From contig NZ_AMRI01000026.1 in NCBI RefSeq assembly GCF_000299915.1, forward strand, positions 1 through 64,000: 64,000 nucleotides of DNA, given 5' to 3'. Made by a program: the position numbers and the translations under genes. The stretch's first letter is position 1; each line of letters opens with the position of its first letter. This DNA comes from Gallaecimonas xiamenensis 3-C-1. Lineage in GTDB: Bacteria; Pseudomonadota; Gammaproteobacteria; Enterobacterales; Gallaecimonadaceae. Under the pieces are notes generated by a model. It made no database searches. It worked only from the letters and a program-made list of their open reading frames with translations, and had not been told where the DNA came from. Positions 28,029 through 37,032 of this stretch are shown one piece after another.

Positions 28029-29297
28029 CTAGGCGGCCTGTTTCCTGAACAATTCCCGGAACACGGGGTAGATGTCCCCCACTTCCTGAATGTGCTGCAT
28101 GGCAAAGTTGGGGAATTGTGCGGCCAGGCTCTCGTATTCCCGCCACAGGGTCTGGTGGGATCTGTGGGTGATTTCGATGTAGCTGTAATAGCGCACGAAG
28201 GGCAGTATCTGCTCGGCCAGCAACTTGGCGCAGTTGGGACTGTCGTCAGCCCAGTTGTCCCCGTCCGAGGCCTGGGCGGCGTAGACGTTCCACTGGTCCG
28301 GCGGATAGCGCTTTTTCATGATCTCCGCCATCAGGGTCAGGGCGGAGCTGACGATGGTGCCGCCGGTCTCCTGGCTGTAGAAGAACTCGTGTTCGTCTAC
28401 CTCCTTGGCCTGGGTGTGGTGGCGGATATAAACCACGTCGATATGCTTGTAGGTGCGGGTTAAAAACAGGTAGAGCAAGATGTAAAAGCGCTTGGCCATG
28501 TCCTTGGTGACCTGGTCCATGGAGCCTGACACGTCCATCAGGCAGAACATCACCGCCCGGCTCGACGGTATGGCCACCCGCTCGAAGTTGTTGTAGCGAA
28601 GGTCGAAGGTGTCGATAAAGGGCACCTTGTCGATGGCGGCCTTGAGGGCCGCTATCTCGTCACGCAGGACCTTGAGCTGATCCTGGGTGGCGGTAGGATC
28701 GTTTTCCAACTCGGCCAGTTGGGCTTGCAGCTCCCTGAGCTGGCGTTTGCGCCCGGCGGTGATGGCCATACGCCTGGCCAGGCTCTGCTTCAAGGAACGC
28801 ACCACGTTGATACGGCTGGGCACCCCCTGGTTTACAAAGCCGGCGCGCCGGGTCTCCCATTCCACCAGTTGGGCCAGCTGGCTCTTTTCCAGGTTGGGCA
28901 GTTCCAAGTCTTCAAACAGCAGGTCCAAGTATTCGTCTTTGGAGATCTCGAATACGAAGTCGTCCTGGCCCTCGCCGCTGTCGGAGGCGTCTCCCTGGCC
29001 AGCGCCGCCACCGCCCCCCTCAGGGGGCCTGGCTATTTTGTCGCCGGGCACGAACTGGTCGTTACCCGGATGCACCCGTTCCCTAAGGCCCCCCCTGCCC
29101 TGGTGGAAGATGGGCTCGGAGATGTCCCTGGCCGGTATGGACACGGATTCCCCCGAGTTGACGTCTTCCACCGAGCGTTTGGTGATGGCGTCCGACACCG
29201 CCTTTTTGATCTGCGACTTGTAGCGGCGCAGAAAGCGGTTACGGTTGACGGTGCTCTTACCCTTGGCGTTCTGGCGCCTGTCGATAAAGTGCGACAT
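28029..29297 (-). CDS. yeaH: DUF444 von Willebrand A-like protein YeaH
   Basis: 422 residues (E. coli 427). N-terminus [21 protein letters not shown] is nearly invariant in the family. A central low-complexity Gly/Gln-rich segment (about 95-110) precedes a C-terminal VWA-like domain with a MIDAS-type DVSGSM motif. Acts with YeaG in stationary-phase and nitrogen-starvation physiology; biochemical role not settled. Lies 9 nt after yeaG. Confidence 0.95.
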   Translation of the reverse strand: MSHFIDRRQNAKGKSTVNRNRFLRRYKSQIKKAVSDAITKRSVEDVNSGESVSIPARDISEPIFHQGRGGLRERVHPGNDQFVPGDKIARPPEGGGGGAGQGDASDSGEGQDDFVFEISKDEYLDLLFEDLELPNLEKSQLAQLVEWETRRAGFVNQGVPSRINVVRSLKQSLARRMAITAGRKRQLRELQAQLAELENDPTATQDQLKVLRDEIAALKAAIDKVPFIDTFDLRYNNFERVAIPSSRAVMFCLMDVSGSMDQVTKDMAKRFYILLYLFLTRTYKHIDVVYIRHHTQAKEVDEHEFFYSQETGGTIVSSALTLMAEIMKKRYPPDQWNVYAAQASDGDNWADDSPNCAKLLAEQILPFVRYYSYIEITHRSHQTLWREYESLAAQFPNFAMQHIQEVGDIYPVFRELFRKQAA

Positions 29298-29306
29298 AGG
29301 CCCTCC

Positions 29307-31229
29307 TCACGAGGATTTACGCACGCGCAGGTACCAGTCCGACAACAGCCGGACCTGCTTGCGGGTGTAGCCCTTGTCCATCATCCGCTCGACGAAGTCG
29401 TCATGTTTCTTACGCTCTTCGGCCGAGGTCTTGGCGTTGAAGGAGATGACCGGCAGCAGCTCTTCGGTATTGGAGAACATTTTCTTCTCGATAACCGATT
29501 TGAGCTTCTCGTAGCTGGTCCAGGTGGGATTCTTGCCGTTGTGGTTGGCCCGGGCCCGCAGTACGAAGTTGACGATCTCGTTGCGAAAATCCTTGGGATT
29601 GGAGATCCCCGCCGGTTTCTCGATTTTCTCCAGCTCGGCGTTCAGGGCCCCCCGGTCAAACAGCTGGCCGGTTTCCGGATCGCGGTATTCCTGGTCCTGG
29701 ATCCAGAAATCGGCGTAGGTGACGTAGCGGTCGAAGATGTTCTGGCCGTATTCGCTGTAAGACTCGAGGTAGGCGGTCTGAATCTCCTTGCCGATAAAGT
29801 CGACGTATTTGGGGATAAGGAAGCCTTTGAGGAATTCCTTGTAGCGCTCGCCGGTATCCTGGGGGAACTGCTCCCGGTCGATTTGCTGCTCCAGCACATA
29901 AAAGAGGTGGACCGGGTTGGCCGCCACTTCCGAATGGTCGAAGTTGAACACCCGGGACAGAATTTTAAAGGCAAAGCGGGTGGATAGCCCGGTCATGCCC
30001 TCGTCCACCCCGGCGTAGTCCCGGTACTCCTGGTAGCTCTTGGCCTTAGGATCGGTGTCTTTGAGGCTCTCGCCGTCATAGACCCGCATCTTGGAGTAGA
30101 GGCTGGAGTTTTCCGACTCTTTAAGGCGCGACAGCACCGAGAACTGGGCCATGGTTTCCAGGGTGCCCGGGGCACAGGGAGCCGTGGCCAGCTCGGAGTT
30201 CTCGATAAGCTTGTCGTAGATTTTGATCTCTTCGGTCACCCGCAGGCAGTAGGGCACCTTGACGATATAAACCCGGTCAAGGAAGGCCTCGTTGTTGCGG
30301 TTATTCCGAAAAGCCTGCCATTCGGACTCGTTGGAGTGGGCCAGGATAATGCCTTGGAAGGGCAGGGCCGACAGGCTCTCGGTGCCGTTGTAGTTGCCTT
30401 CCTGGGTGGCGGTCAGCAGGGGGTGCAGCACCTTGATGGGGGCCTTGAACATCTCCACGAATTCCATGATGCCCTGGTTGGCGCGGCACAGGGCGCCGGA
30501 GTAGGAGTAGGCGTCGGCGTCGTTCTGGCTGAATTCTTCGAGTTTGCGGATATCCACCTTGCCCACCAGGCTGGAAATGTCCTGGTTGTTCTCGTCCCCC
30601 GGTTCGGTCTTGGCGATGGCCCTTTGGTTGAGGATGGACGGCAGCACTTTGACCACCCGGAACTTGGAGATATCACCGCCGAATTCCTTGAGGCGTTTGG
30701 CCGCCCAGGGGGACATGATGATCTCCAGGGCGCGGCGGGGAATGCCGTATTCAGACTCGAACAGGGCGGCGTCTTCGTTGGGGTCGAACAGGCACAGGGG
30801 GTGGTCCTGCACCGGTGAGCCCTTGAGCATGTAGATGGGCTCTTTTTGCATCAGGTGTTTGAGCTTTTCGGCTAGGGAGGACTTACCGCCCCCCACCGGG
30901 CCCAGCAGGTAGAGGATCTGCTTGCGCTCTTCCAGGCCCTGGCCGGCATGTTTGAGGTAGGCCACTATCTGCTCGATAGCTTCTTCCATGCCGTAAAAGT
31001 CGGAGAAGGCCGGGTAACGGGCCACCACCCTGTTGGAGAAAATGCGCGACAGGCGGGGGTGCTGGGCCGTGTCTATCATTTCGGGGTCGCCGATGGCGGC
31101 CAGTAGCCGCTCCGAGGCGGTGGCGTAGGCCATGCGGTCTTTCTTGCAGATGTCGAGGAATTCTTCCAGTGAGTACTCTTCTTCCCGCGCTTCCTCGTAA
31201 CGCTGGCGATAGTGCTCGATGATGCTCAT
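29307..31229 (-). CDS. yeaG: PrkA-type AAA+ / serine kinase YeaG
   Basis: 640 residues (E. coli 644). N-terminal PrkA AAA domain with Walker A GPVGGGKSSLAEKL near residue 109; C-terminal kinase-like domain with the RMMDKGYTRKQVRLLSDWYLRVRKSS end seen in YeaG proteins. In E. coli it is induced in stationary phase and nitrogen starvation and has kinase activity. First gene of yeaG-yeaH-ycgB. The 130-bp upstream region holds an AT-rich inverted repeat (31311-31371). Confidence 0.96.
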   Translation of the reverse strand: MSIIEHYRQRYEEAREEEYSLEEFLDICKKDRMAYATASERLLAAIGDPEMIDTAQHPRLSRIFSNRVVARYPAFSDFYGMEEAIEQIVAYLKHAGQGLEERKQILYLLGPVGGGKSSLAEKLKHLMQKEPIYMLKGSPVQDHPLCLFDPNEDAALFESEYGIPRRALEIIMSPWAAKRLKEFGGDISKFRVVKVLPSILNQRAIAKTEPGDENNQDISSLVGKVDIRKLEEFSQNDADAYSYSGALCRANQGIMEFVEMFKAPIKVLHPLLTATQEGNYNGTESLSALPFQGIILAHSNESEWQAFRNNRNNEAFLDRVYIVKVPYCLRVTEEIKIYDKLIENSELATAPCAPGTLETMAQFSVLSRLKESENSSLYSKMRVYDGESLKDTDPKAKSYQEYRDYAGVDEGMTGLSTRFAFKILSRVFNFDHSEVAANPVHLFYVLEQQIDREQFPQDTGERYKEFLKGFLIPKYVDFIGKEIQTAYLESYSEYGQNIFDRYVTYADFWIQDQEYRDPETGQLFDRGALNAELEKIEKPAGISNPKDFRNEIVNFVLRARANHNGKNPTWTSYEKLKSVIEKKMFSNTEELLPVISFNAKTSAEERKKHDDFVERMMDKGYTRKQVRLLSDWYLRVRKSS

Positions 31230-31310
31230 AGCGCCCCCTGTCTCAGCTATAGGATATGACCGGTCAATGGTCTTCTTTAGTTATAAGCGTAGACGGGGTG
31301 TTGGGTTTTG

Positions 31311-31371
31311 CCGGACTTTAAGGCTCGGAATTTAAAGTTAAATTTTCAAATTTCCTTAAATTTAAGTCCGG
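31311..31371. repeat. AT-rich inverted repeat upstream of yeaG
   Basis: CCGGACTTTAAGG (31311-31323) is mirrored by CCTTAAATTTAAGTCCGG (31354-31371), with an AT-rich interior containing further AATTTAAA/TTTAAATT complementarity. It spans the stop codon of the upstream hypothetical gene and precedes yeaG by about 80 nt. It could be a terminator-like structure or a protein-binding site; there is no clear T-run. Confidence 0.6.
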
Positions 31372-31880
31372 TCATCTTCAGCCCAGAGCGGCCTTAACCA
31401 GGACAGCAGATAACCGATTTTCAGGTCGGACAGCTGGCGGTAGTCAAAATAGGGGCAGAGGATCAGGCGCTTGTCGGCGCTGTGGGCAAAACCCGGCGCG
31501 TCCCAGGCAAGGGGGCCTCCTTGTTCTGCCAACAACCCAAGCTCATTGGCGTAGCCTTTGCCCAGTACCAGCTTGAGGCTGTTGTCGGCCAAATCCGGGG
31601 GGCTGAACAGTAGGGCAAAGGAACTGGCGTCCTGCAATAGCTGCTGGTCCCTAAAATCCTGCCAACGGTCAAAGGGGCCCGGTGCCAGGGCGAAAGCCAG
31701 CTTGGCGTAGACATTGAATACCTTGCGCCAATGGTTGCCGGTATCCCGGGCTATGGCGCCGATTTCCCCCGGTACCATGGCTCGGTAGCCTGGGCCCTGG
31801 TAGGCCGGCAGGGGCGGGCGGTTTTGGATAAAGACCTTAAGGCGCGGCGCCCGGCCGCCAAGGCCTGACAGTGTTTTCAT
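31362..31880 (-). CDS. hypothetical protein between sodB and yeaG
   Basis: 172 residues from the ATG at 31880 (MKTLSGLGGRAPRLKVF). No signal peptide or transmembrane span. Aromatic-rich cytoplasmic protein with segments HWRKVFNVYAKLAFAL, LKLVLGKGYAN and a C-terminal YFDYRQLSDLKIGYLLSWLRPLW. I do not recognise a characterised family. It starts just after the sodB terminator and reads in the same direction, so it probably has its own promoter or low read-through. Confidence 0.7.
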   Translation of the reverse strand: MKTLSGLGGRAPRLKVFIQNRPPLPAYQGPGYRAMVPGEIGAIARDTGNHWRKVFNVYAKLAFALAPGPFDRWQDFRDQQLLQDASSFALLFSPPDLADNSLKLVLGKGYANELGLLAEQGGPLAWDAPGFAHSADKRLILCPYFDYRQLSDLKIGYLLSWLRPLWAEDDRT

Positions 31881-31894
31881 GGCAGGGGTCCAAT

Positions 31895-31918
31895 AAAAAA
31901 GCCCCCGCAGGGGCTTTT
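31895..31918 (-). terminator. terminator after sodB
   Basis: On the minus strand AAAAGCCCC-tgcg-GGGGCTTTTTT, 16 nt past the sodB stop. Confidence 0.85.
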
Positions 31919-31933
31919 GCACAAGAAGGGCTA

Positions 31934-32512
31934 TCAGGCCAGGTTCTTGTTCACGAAGTCCCAGTTAACCAGGGCCCAGAAGGCTTCCATGTACTTGGGA
32001 CGGGCGTTGCGGTAGTCGATGTAGTAGGCATGTTCCCACACGTCCACGGTCAGCAGCGGGGTCACACCTTCGGTGATGGGGCAGCCGGCGTTGGAGGTGT
32101 TGTGGATACCTACGGAACCGTCGGCTTTCTTCACCAGCCAGGTCCAGCCGGAACCGAAGTTGCCGATGGCGTTCTTGGTGAATTCTTCTTTGAAAGCGTC
32201 AAAGGAGCCGAAAGCGGCGTTGATGGCGTCAGCCACGGCGCCAGTGGCAGCGCCGCCGCCGTTGGGGCTCAGGCAGTGCCAGTAGAAGGTGTGGTTCCAC
32301 ACCTGGGCGGCGTTGTTGAACAGGCCACCGGTGGAGGACTTGATGATGTCTTCCAGGGATTTGCCTTCGTTCTCGGTGCCGGCGGTCAGGTTGTTGAGGT
32401 TCACCACATAGGTGTTGTGGTGCTTACCGTAGTGATATTCCAGGGTCTCGGCAGAGATATGGGGCTCAAGGGCGTTCTTCTCGTAGGGAAGTGCTGGCAA
32501 TTCGAAAGCCAT
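31934..32512 (-). CDS. sodB: superoxide dismutase [Fe]
   Basis: 192 residues from the ATG at 32512, preceded by AGGAGAGG (E. coli SodB 193). Metal ligands H27, H74, D157 and H161 are present. Q70 in NNAAQVWNHTFYW and the Fe-type sequence around it support iron rather than manganese. Cytoplasmic superoxide detoxification. Divergent from grxD; the shared 175-bp region is AT-rich near 32580-32610, compatible with but not proof of iron-responsive control. Confidence 0.96.
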   Translation of the reverse strand: MAFELPALPYEKNALEPHISAETLEYHYGKHHNTYVVNLNNLTAGTENEGKSLEDIIKSSTGGLFNNAAQVWNHTFYWHCLSPNGGGAATGAVADAINAAFGSFDAFKEEFTKNAIGNFGSGWTWLVKKADGSVGIHNTSNAGCPITEGVTPLLTVDVWEHAYYIDYRNARPKYMEAFWALVNWDFVNKNLA

Positions 32513-32630
32513 TGTTTCCTCTCCTTTGGTTGCGTTCGACATTGACTCGCCAAACATTGTACTCCCAGTGGCGGCCCTGTGAATATATAAAGCAATAAAT
32601 TTATTTATTCAGGGCTCAGGGGCATTGCCC

Positions 32631-32659
32631 TTGGGTGCAAACCCCAGTCGCAGTACAAT
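32631..32659 (+). promoter_or_regulatory. sigma-70-type promoter for grxD
   Basis: TTGGGT (32631-32636), 17-nt spacer, TACAAT (32654-32659), 30 nt before the grxD start. Confidence 0.5.
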
Positions 32660-32688
32660 GTGGTCACGCAATCATTCTAGAGGTTGTC

Positions 32689-33033
32689 ATGGACACCATT
32701 GAACGTATCAAAGAGCAAATCGCCGAGCACCACATTCTGCTGTATATGAAGGGCTCCCCCAAGCTGCCCAGCTGCGGTTTTTCCGCCCAGGCGGCCCAGG
32801 CCCTGATGGCCTGCGGCGAGCCTTTTGCCTACGTGGATATCCTGCAAAACCCGGATATCCGGGCCGAGCTGCCCAAATTCGCCAACTGGCCGACCTTCCC
32901 GCAGCTGTGGGTAGAAGGCGAGCTGATCGGTGGCTGTGACATCATCCTGGAGATGTACCAGAAGGGTGAGCTGCAACCTTTGATCAAAGAAACCGCAGCC
33001 AAGCACCCCAAAGCAGACGACGCCACAGCCTAA
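32689..33033 (+). CDS. grxD: monothiol glutaredoxin GrxD
   Basis: 114 residues (E. coli 115). Single active-site cysteine C29 in the CGFS motif (KLPSCGFSAQ), with the conserved WPTFPQLWVEGELIGGCDI segment. CGFS glutaredoxins bind and transfer [2Fe-2S] clusters, often with BolA. An upstream in-frame start at 32635 lacks a family match. Divergent from sodB and followed by a terminator. Confidence 0.96.
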   Translation: MDTIERIKEQIAEHHILLYMKGSPKLPSCGFSAQAAQALMACGEPFAYVDILQNPDIRAELPKFANWPTFPQLWVEGELIGGCDIILEMYQKGELQPLIKETAAKHPKADDATA

Positions 33034-33050
33034 CTGGCTTAGGCGCTGCA

Positions 33051-33081
33051 TAAAAAACCGGCCATCTGGCCGGTTTTTTTA
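33051..33081. terminator. terminator between grxD and NhaC-family gene
   Basis: AAAAAACCGGCCA-tc-TGGCCGGTTTTTTT, symmetric, between convergent genes. Confidence 0.92.
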
Positions 33082-33092
33082 TGGGGTATGCC

Positions 33093-34421
33093 TTAGAGCA
33101 CCATGGCGGCTACCCAACCGGCCACCAGCAGCGGCAGGTTGTAGTGCAGGAAGGTGGGCAGCACCGAATCGCGGATATGGTCGTGCTGGCCGTCGGCGTT
33201 AAGGCCGGCGGTGGGGCCCACCGTGCTGTCGGAGGCGGGCGAGCCGGCATCCCCCAGGGCCGCCGCCGTGCCGATAATGGCGGCGGTGGCCAGTGGCGAG
33301 AAACCCAGGCTGATGCAAAGGGGCACATAGAGGGTGGCGATGATCGGCACGGTGGAAAAGCTGGAGCCGATGCCCATGGTCACAAAAAGGCCAATCAGCA
33401 GCATTAGCGCCGCCGCCAGGGGCTTGGAACCCATGTTCTGCGACAGGCCTTTTACCAGGATCTCGACACTGCCGGTGGCCTTGACCACTTCGGCAAAGCC
33501 TGAGGCGGTGATCATGATAAAGCCGATAAGGGACATCATCCGCACCCCTTCGGTGAAGGCGTCCTGGCTTTGCTTCCAGGGCACCACGCCGCCGACGATG
33601 AAGACGCAAAAGCCCACCAGGGCGCCGAAAATAACCGAGTCGGTGCTGCGCTGCAGCCAAAAGGCGACACCCAGGGCCAGGGCCGACACCAGCAACACCC
33701 TCCAGTTGGGTTTGCTGTGGACCGGGGTGTCCCCTTCGATATGGCTGGGCTGGTAGTCGCGCGGCTTGCGGTAGCTGATAAAGACGGCGATCAGCAGCCC
33801 GGCCACCATGCCAAGGGCCGGGATCAACATGGCCTTGGGCAGGGTGGCGGCATCCATCACCAGGCCGTTGTTGGTGAGGTTGGTCAGCACCAGTTTGTTA
33901 AGAAAAATGCCCCCAAAGCCCACCGGCAGCACCATATAGGGGGTGACCAGGCCAAAGGTCATGATGCAGGCCACCAGGCGCCTGTCCACCTTCAGGTCGG
34001 TCAGCACCCCCAGCAGCGGCGGGATCAGTATGGGAATAAAGGCGATATGGATGGGAATCAAGTTCTGGGACATCACCGCCATGGACAGTATTGCCAGCAG
34101 TAGCACGCTTTTGACCAGGGCCTGGCGGCGCGGGCTGGGGGTGGCCCCCAGCTTGCCGATGATATGGGCGGCGCCCCATTCGGTGATGCCGGACCGGGCT
34201 ATGGCCACCGCAAAGGCCCCCAGCATGGCGTAGCCCAGGGCGATTTCGGCGCCGTTACCCAGGCCGCCGGTAAAGGCCTTGAGGGTTTGGTCCAGGCTCA
34301 GGTGGCCACTACTGAGGCCGGCCATCAAGGCCGACAGGGTCAGGGCCACCACCACGTTGATGCGGCACAGGCTCAGCACCAGCAGCAGGGTCACGGAAAT
34401 AATGACAGGGTTTAGCAGCAT
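33093..34421 (-). CDS. NhaC-type Na+/H+ antiporter family protein
   Basis: 442 residues from the ATG at 34421 ([18 protein letters not shown]). About 11 membrane segments; [16 protein letters not shown] near the N-terminus, [17 protein letters not shown] and [18 protein letters not shown] are typical of the Na+/H+ antiporter family that includes YuiF (a predicted histidine transporter). Substrate is therefore uncertain: sodium/proton exchange or amino-acid uptake. No neighbouring operon partner. Confidence 0.85.
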   Translation of the reverse strand: MLLNPVIISVTLLLVLSLCRINVVVALTLSALMAGLSSGHLSLDQTLKAFTGGLGNGAEIALGYAMLGAFAVAIARSGITEWGAAHIIGKLGATPSPRRQALVKSVLLLAILSMAVMSQNLIPIHIAFIPILIPPLLGVLTDLKVDRRLVACIMTFGLVTPYMVLPVGFGGIFLNKLVLTNLTNNGLVMDAATLPKAMLIPALGMVAGLLIAVFISYRKPRDYQPSHIEGDTPVHSKPNWRVLLVSALALGVAFWLQRSTDSVIFGALVGFCVFIVGGVVPWKQSQDAFTEGVRMMSLIGFIMITASGFAEVVKATGSVEILVKGLSQNMGSKPLAAALMLLIGLFVTMGIGSSFSTVPIIATLYVPLCISLGFSPLATAAIIGTAAALGDAGSPASDSTVGPTAGLNADGQHDHIRDSVLPTFLHYNLPLLVAGWVAAMVL

Positions 34422-34538
34422 GGCAGGGGGCGTCTTTGGCAAAAGCGCGAGACTAGCAGGCCATGGCCTGGCTTGTCGACGCAAAGGCCGCCGCTTTTTG
34501 CAGTAGCCGGCAAAGCCAGGGGCCGGCACTGGCTCGAC

Positions 34539-34566
34539 TTGTTTGTGCCCGCCCAGTCTTTATAAT
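34539..34566 (+). promoter_or_regulatory. promoter of the peroxiredoxin gene
   Basis: TTGTTT (34539-34544), 16-nt spacer, perfect TATAAT (34561-34566). A GCATGCC-cc-GGCATGC dyad lies just downstream at about 34583-34598, inside the transcribed leader, and could be an operator or a 5' hairpin. Confidence 0.65.
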
Positions 34567-34622
34567 CGCCCCTTATATCTCGCATGCCCCGGCATGCCCA
34601 AACCACCCTATGGAGAAGTACA

Positions 34623-35228
34623 ATGAGCGTACTGGTTGGCCGCCCCGCCCCCGACTTTACCGCTGCTGCCGTTCTGGGCAACGGTGAGATCACCGAAACC
34701 TTCAACCTCAAACAACAGATCGAAGGCCGGTATGCGGTCCTGTTCTTCTACCCCCTGGACTTCACCTTCGTGTGCCCCTCCGAACTGATCGCCTTCGACC
34801 ACCGCCTGGCAGAGTTCAAGAGCCGTGGCGTGGAAGTGATCGGTGTGTCCATCGACTCCCAGTTCAGCCACTTCGCCTGGCGCAACACCCCGGTCAACCA
34901 AGGCGGCATCGGCCAGGTTGGTTACCCCCTGGTAGCCGACGTCAAGCACGAGATCTGCAAAGCCTACGACGTTGAGCACCCCGAAGCCGGTGTGGCCTTC
35001 CGTGGCTCCTTCCTGATCGACAAGGCTGGCATGGTGCGCCACCAGGTGGTCAACGATCTGCCCCTGGGCCGTAACATCGACGAGATGCTGCGCATGATCG
35101 ACGCCCTGCAGTTCACCGAACAGCACGGCGAAGTTTGCCCCGCCGGCTGGAACAAAGGCGACCAAGGCATGAAAGCCGACACCCAGGGTGTGGCCGCTTA
35201 CCTGGCCGAGAACGCCGACAAGCTGTAA
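34623..35228 (+). CDS. typical 2-Cys peroxiredoxin (AhpC/TSA family)
   Basis: 201 residues, preceded by GGAGAAG. Peroxidatic C51 in FTFVCPSE and resolving C172 in HGEVCPAGW mark it as a typical 2-Cys peroxiredoxin (Prx1/AhpC type); the GG-x-G and YF motifs linked to overoxidation sensitivity are partly visible (GGIGQVGYP, but no C-terminal YF). It reduces hydrogen and alkyl peroxides. Strong promoter and terminator suggest a highly expressed single-gene unit. No ahpF partner is adjacent, so thioredoxin is the likely reductant. Confidence 0.93.
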   Translation: MSVLVGRPAPDFTAAAVLGNGEITETFNLKQQIEGRYAVLFFYPLDFTFVCPSELIAFDHRLAEFKSRGVEVIGVSIDSQFSHFAWRNTPVNQGGIGQVGYPLVADVKHEICKAYDVEHPEAGVAFRGSFLIDKAGMVRHQVVNDLPLGRNIDEMLRMIDALQFTEQHGEVCPAGWNKGDQGMKADTQGVAAYLAENADKL

Positions 35229-35242
35229 GGCAGTCACGCGCT

Positions 35243-35273
35243 CAAAAAAGCCCGGCTTGGCCGGGCTTTTTTT
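35243..35273. terminator. terminator between peroxiredoxin and M23 genes
   Basis: AAAAAAGCCCGGC-tt-GCCGGGCTTTTTTT, symmetric between convergent genes; it overlaps the M23 stop. Confidence 0.92.
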
Positions 35274-35775
35274 ATGGGAAACGCTTGATGGGGTCCAGGT
35301 AGAACATCTTCTTCCAGCCCTGCTCACTGCCATCAATCAGCCAGGGGTAGGGCAGCAGGCTCACCAGACTGTAATGAAGGTGAGGGGGCTTACCCTTGGC
35401 ATTGCCGCTGTCGCCGACAGTGCCCAGTTTTTCACCTTTGGCCAACCATCGGCCGCCGCCAGTGCTTGCCTGGTCCAGGTGCGCATAGTAGTGCAGCCGC
35501 CATTTGGCCCCCAGCACCAGCACCACCTGGCCACCCTTGCTCAGGTTCCCTTGCCAGAGCACCAGTCCCGGAGCCGCCGCCACCACAGCCGTACCCTTGG
35601 GGGCGAAGATGTCCACCCCCTTGTGGGTGCCTGAACTGCCCCAGGGGCTGTACCAGAAGGTCTTAGGGTGCCAACTGCTGGCATTGGCGCCGGCCACCGG
35701 CACCGCTATCCCTGCCGGCAACAGCAGGCCAAGCAGCAGAAGCCCGGCCAGGGCCCACATCGCTTTTTTGAACAT
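35272..35775 (-). CDS. M23 family (LytM-type) peptidase
   Basis: 167 residues with an N-terminal signal or anchor (ALAGLLLLGLLLPAGIAV). Metal and catalytic motifs of LytM are intact: HKGVD (H-x3-D), HYYAH and PPHLHYS (HxH). It is short, consisting of little more than the catalytic domain. Family members cut peptide crossbridges in peptidoglycan or regulate amidases; intact motifs argue for real activity. No neighbours suggest a partner. Confidence 0.88.
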   Translation of the reverse strand: MFKKAMWALAGLLLLGLLLPAGIAVPVAGANASSWHPKTFWYSPWGSSGTHKGVDIFAPKGTAVVAAAPGLVLWQGNLSKGGQVVLVLGAKWRLHYYAHLDQASTGGGRWLAKGEKLGTVGDSGNAKGKPPHLHYSLVSLLPYPWLIDGSEQGWKKMFYLDPIKRFP

Positions 35776-36060
35776 GGTTATCCTTCACCCAAATTTCACA
35801 GAATAGGCCTTATGCCAGAGGGCGGCCTGTCGGGGCAAGGCCTGGAGGCTGATTAAGGAAAAGGGCATGAAAAGACCGGCCCTAAAGCCACTTTTGCCTT
35901 TGCACTCAACGCGCTAAGCTGGGTTTTGTGCCAGGGACTTGGTGCTTGTCTGGCCACTTCCCTCCGGCCTTGGATTTAGTTGGCCCTGTTTTGATATCGA
36001 ACAACACATCAGGCCCGGCCAATCATTAGGATCGCGAAAAAACCAAGAAGGATTTTCCCC

Positions 36061-37032
36061 ATGCGCAAGGGCGTGATTGTGGTGTTGGTACTGGCGGTGG
36101 TGGCTGCCATCTGGGCTGGGCAGAAGTGGCTGGTGCAGGGCACCCCCGACGGCTTTGCCTTTGGCAACGGCCGTATCGAGGCGGTGGCCTTGGACATCGC
36201 CACCAAGACCGGCGGCCGCCTGGACCAGCTGCTGGTGGAGGAGGGGGACTTTGTCACCCAGGGCCAGATCCTGGCCCGTATGGACACCGCCACCCTGGAG
36301 GCCCAGCTGCGCCAGGCCCAGGCCAAGGCCCGCCAGGCCCAGGACAACCTGCTGGCTGCCAAGGCTCAGGTGGAACAGGCCCAGAGCCAGCTGAACCTGG
36401 CCAAGGTGCAGTTTTCCCGGGCCAAGGAACTGCTGGGCAAAAAGCTCATTGCCCGGGCCCAGTATGACGAAGCCGAGTCCAGCTTCCAGGTGGCGTCCGC
36501 CGCCCTGGTGGCGGCCAATGCCCAGGCGGTGGCCGCCCAGGGCGCCATCGACGAGGCCGAGGCCGGGGTCGATACCCTCAAGACCCAACTGGACGACGCC
36601 GTGCTCAAGGCCCCCCGTGACGGCCGTATCCAGTACCGGCTGGCCAATGTCGGGGAAGTGCTGGGCGCCGGTGGCAAGGTGCTGAACATGCTGGATCTGA
36701 CCGACGTCACCATGTCCATCTTCCTGCCCCAGGCCCAGGCCGGCAAGGTGGCCCTGGGCAGCGAGGCCCGCATCATCATGGACGCCTTGCCCGACAAACC
36801 CATTCCCGCTTCGGTGACCTTCGTGTCTGCCAATGCCCAGTTCACTCCCAAGCAGGTGGAAACCCGCGAAGAGCGTGAAAAGCTCACCTTCAAGGTCAAG
36901 GTGCGTATCCCCGCCAGCCTGCTCAAAGAACACATTACCCAGGTCAAAACCGGGCTGCCCGGCACCGCCTGGATCAAGCTCGATGCCAGCCAAAGCTGGC
37001 CGGCCAACCTCGAAAGCCCCTTTAAAGCATGA
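36061..37032 (+). CDS. yhiI: HlyD-family periplasmic adaptor (YhiI-like)
   Basis: 323 residues. One N-terminal membrane anchor (about 5-20), a biotinyl/lipoyl-like half (RIEAVALDIATKTGGRL), a long alpha-hairpin coiled coil (about 75-185, rich in Ala/Gln/Glu), the second lipoyl half (DDAVLKAPRDGRIQY) and a beta-barrel domain. It links an inner-membrane ABC exporter to an outer-membrane channel. The ATGA overlap with the following RbbA-type gene matches the E. coli yhiI-rbbA-yhhJ order. AAGGA precedes the ATG. Confidence 0.9.
   Translation: MRKGVIVVLVLAVVAAIWAGQKWLVQGTPDGFAFGNGRIEAVALDIATKTGGRLDQLLVEEGDFVTQGQILARMDTATLEAQLRQAQAKARQAQDNLLAAKAQVEQAQSQLNLAKVQFSRAKELLGKKLIARAQYDEAESSFQVASAALVAANAQAVAAQGAIDEAEAGVDTLKTQLDDAVLKAPRDGRIQYRLANVGEVLGAGGKVLNMLDLTDVTMSIFLPQAQAGKVALGSEARIIMDALPDKPIPASVTFVSANAQFTPKQVETREEREKLTFKVKVRIPASLLKEHITQVKTGLPGTAWIKLDASQSWPANLESPFKA

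Noticed and set aside
35867-35917. 16-codon ORF preceded by AAGGA, upstream of yhiI
   Set aside because: Could be a leader peptide but has no regulatory codon run or terminator; likely chance.
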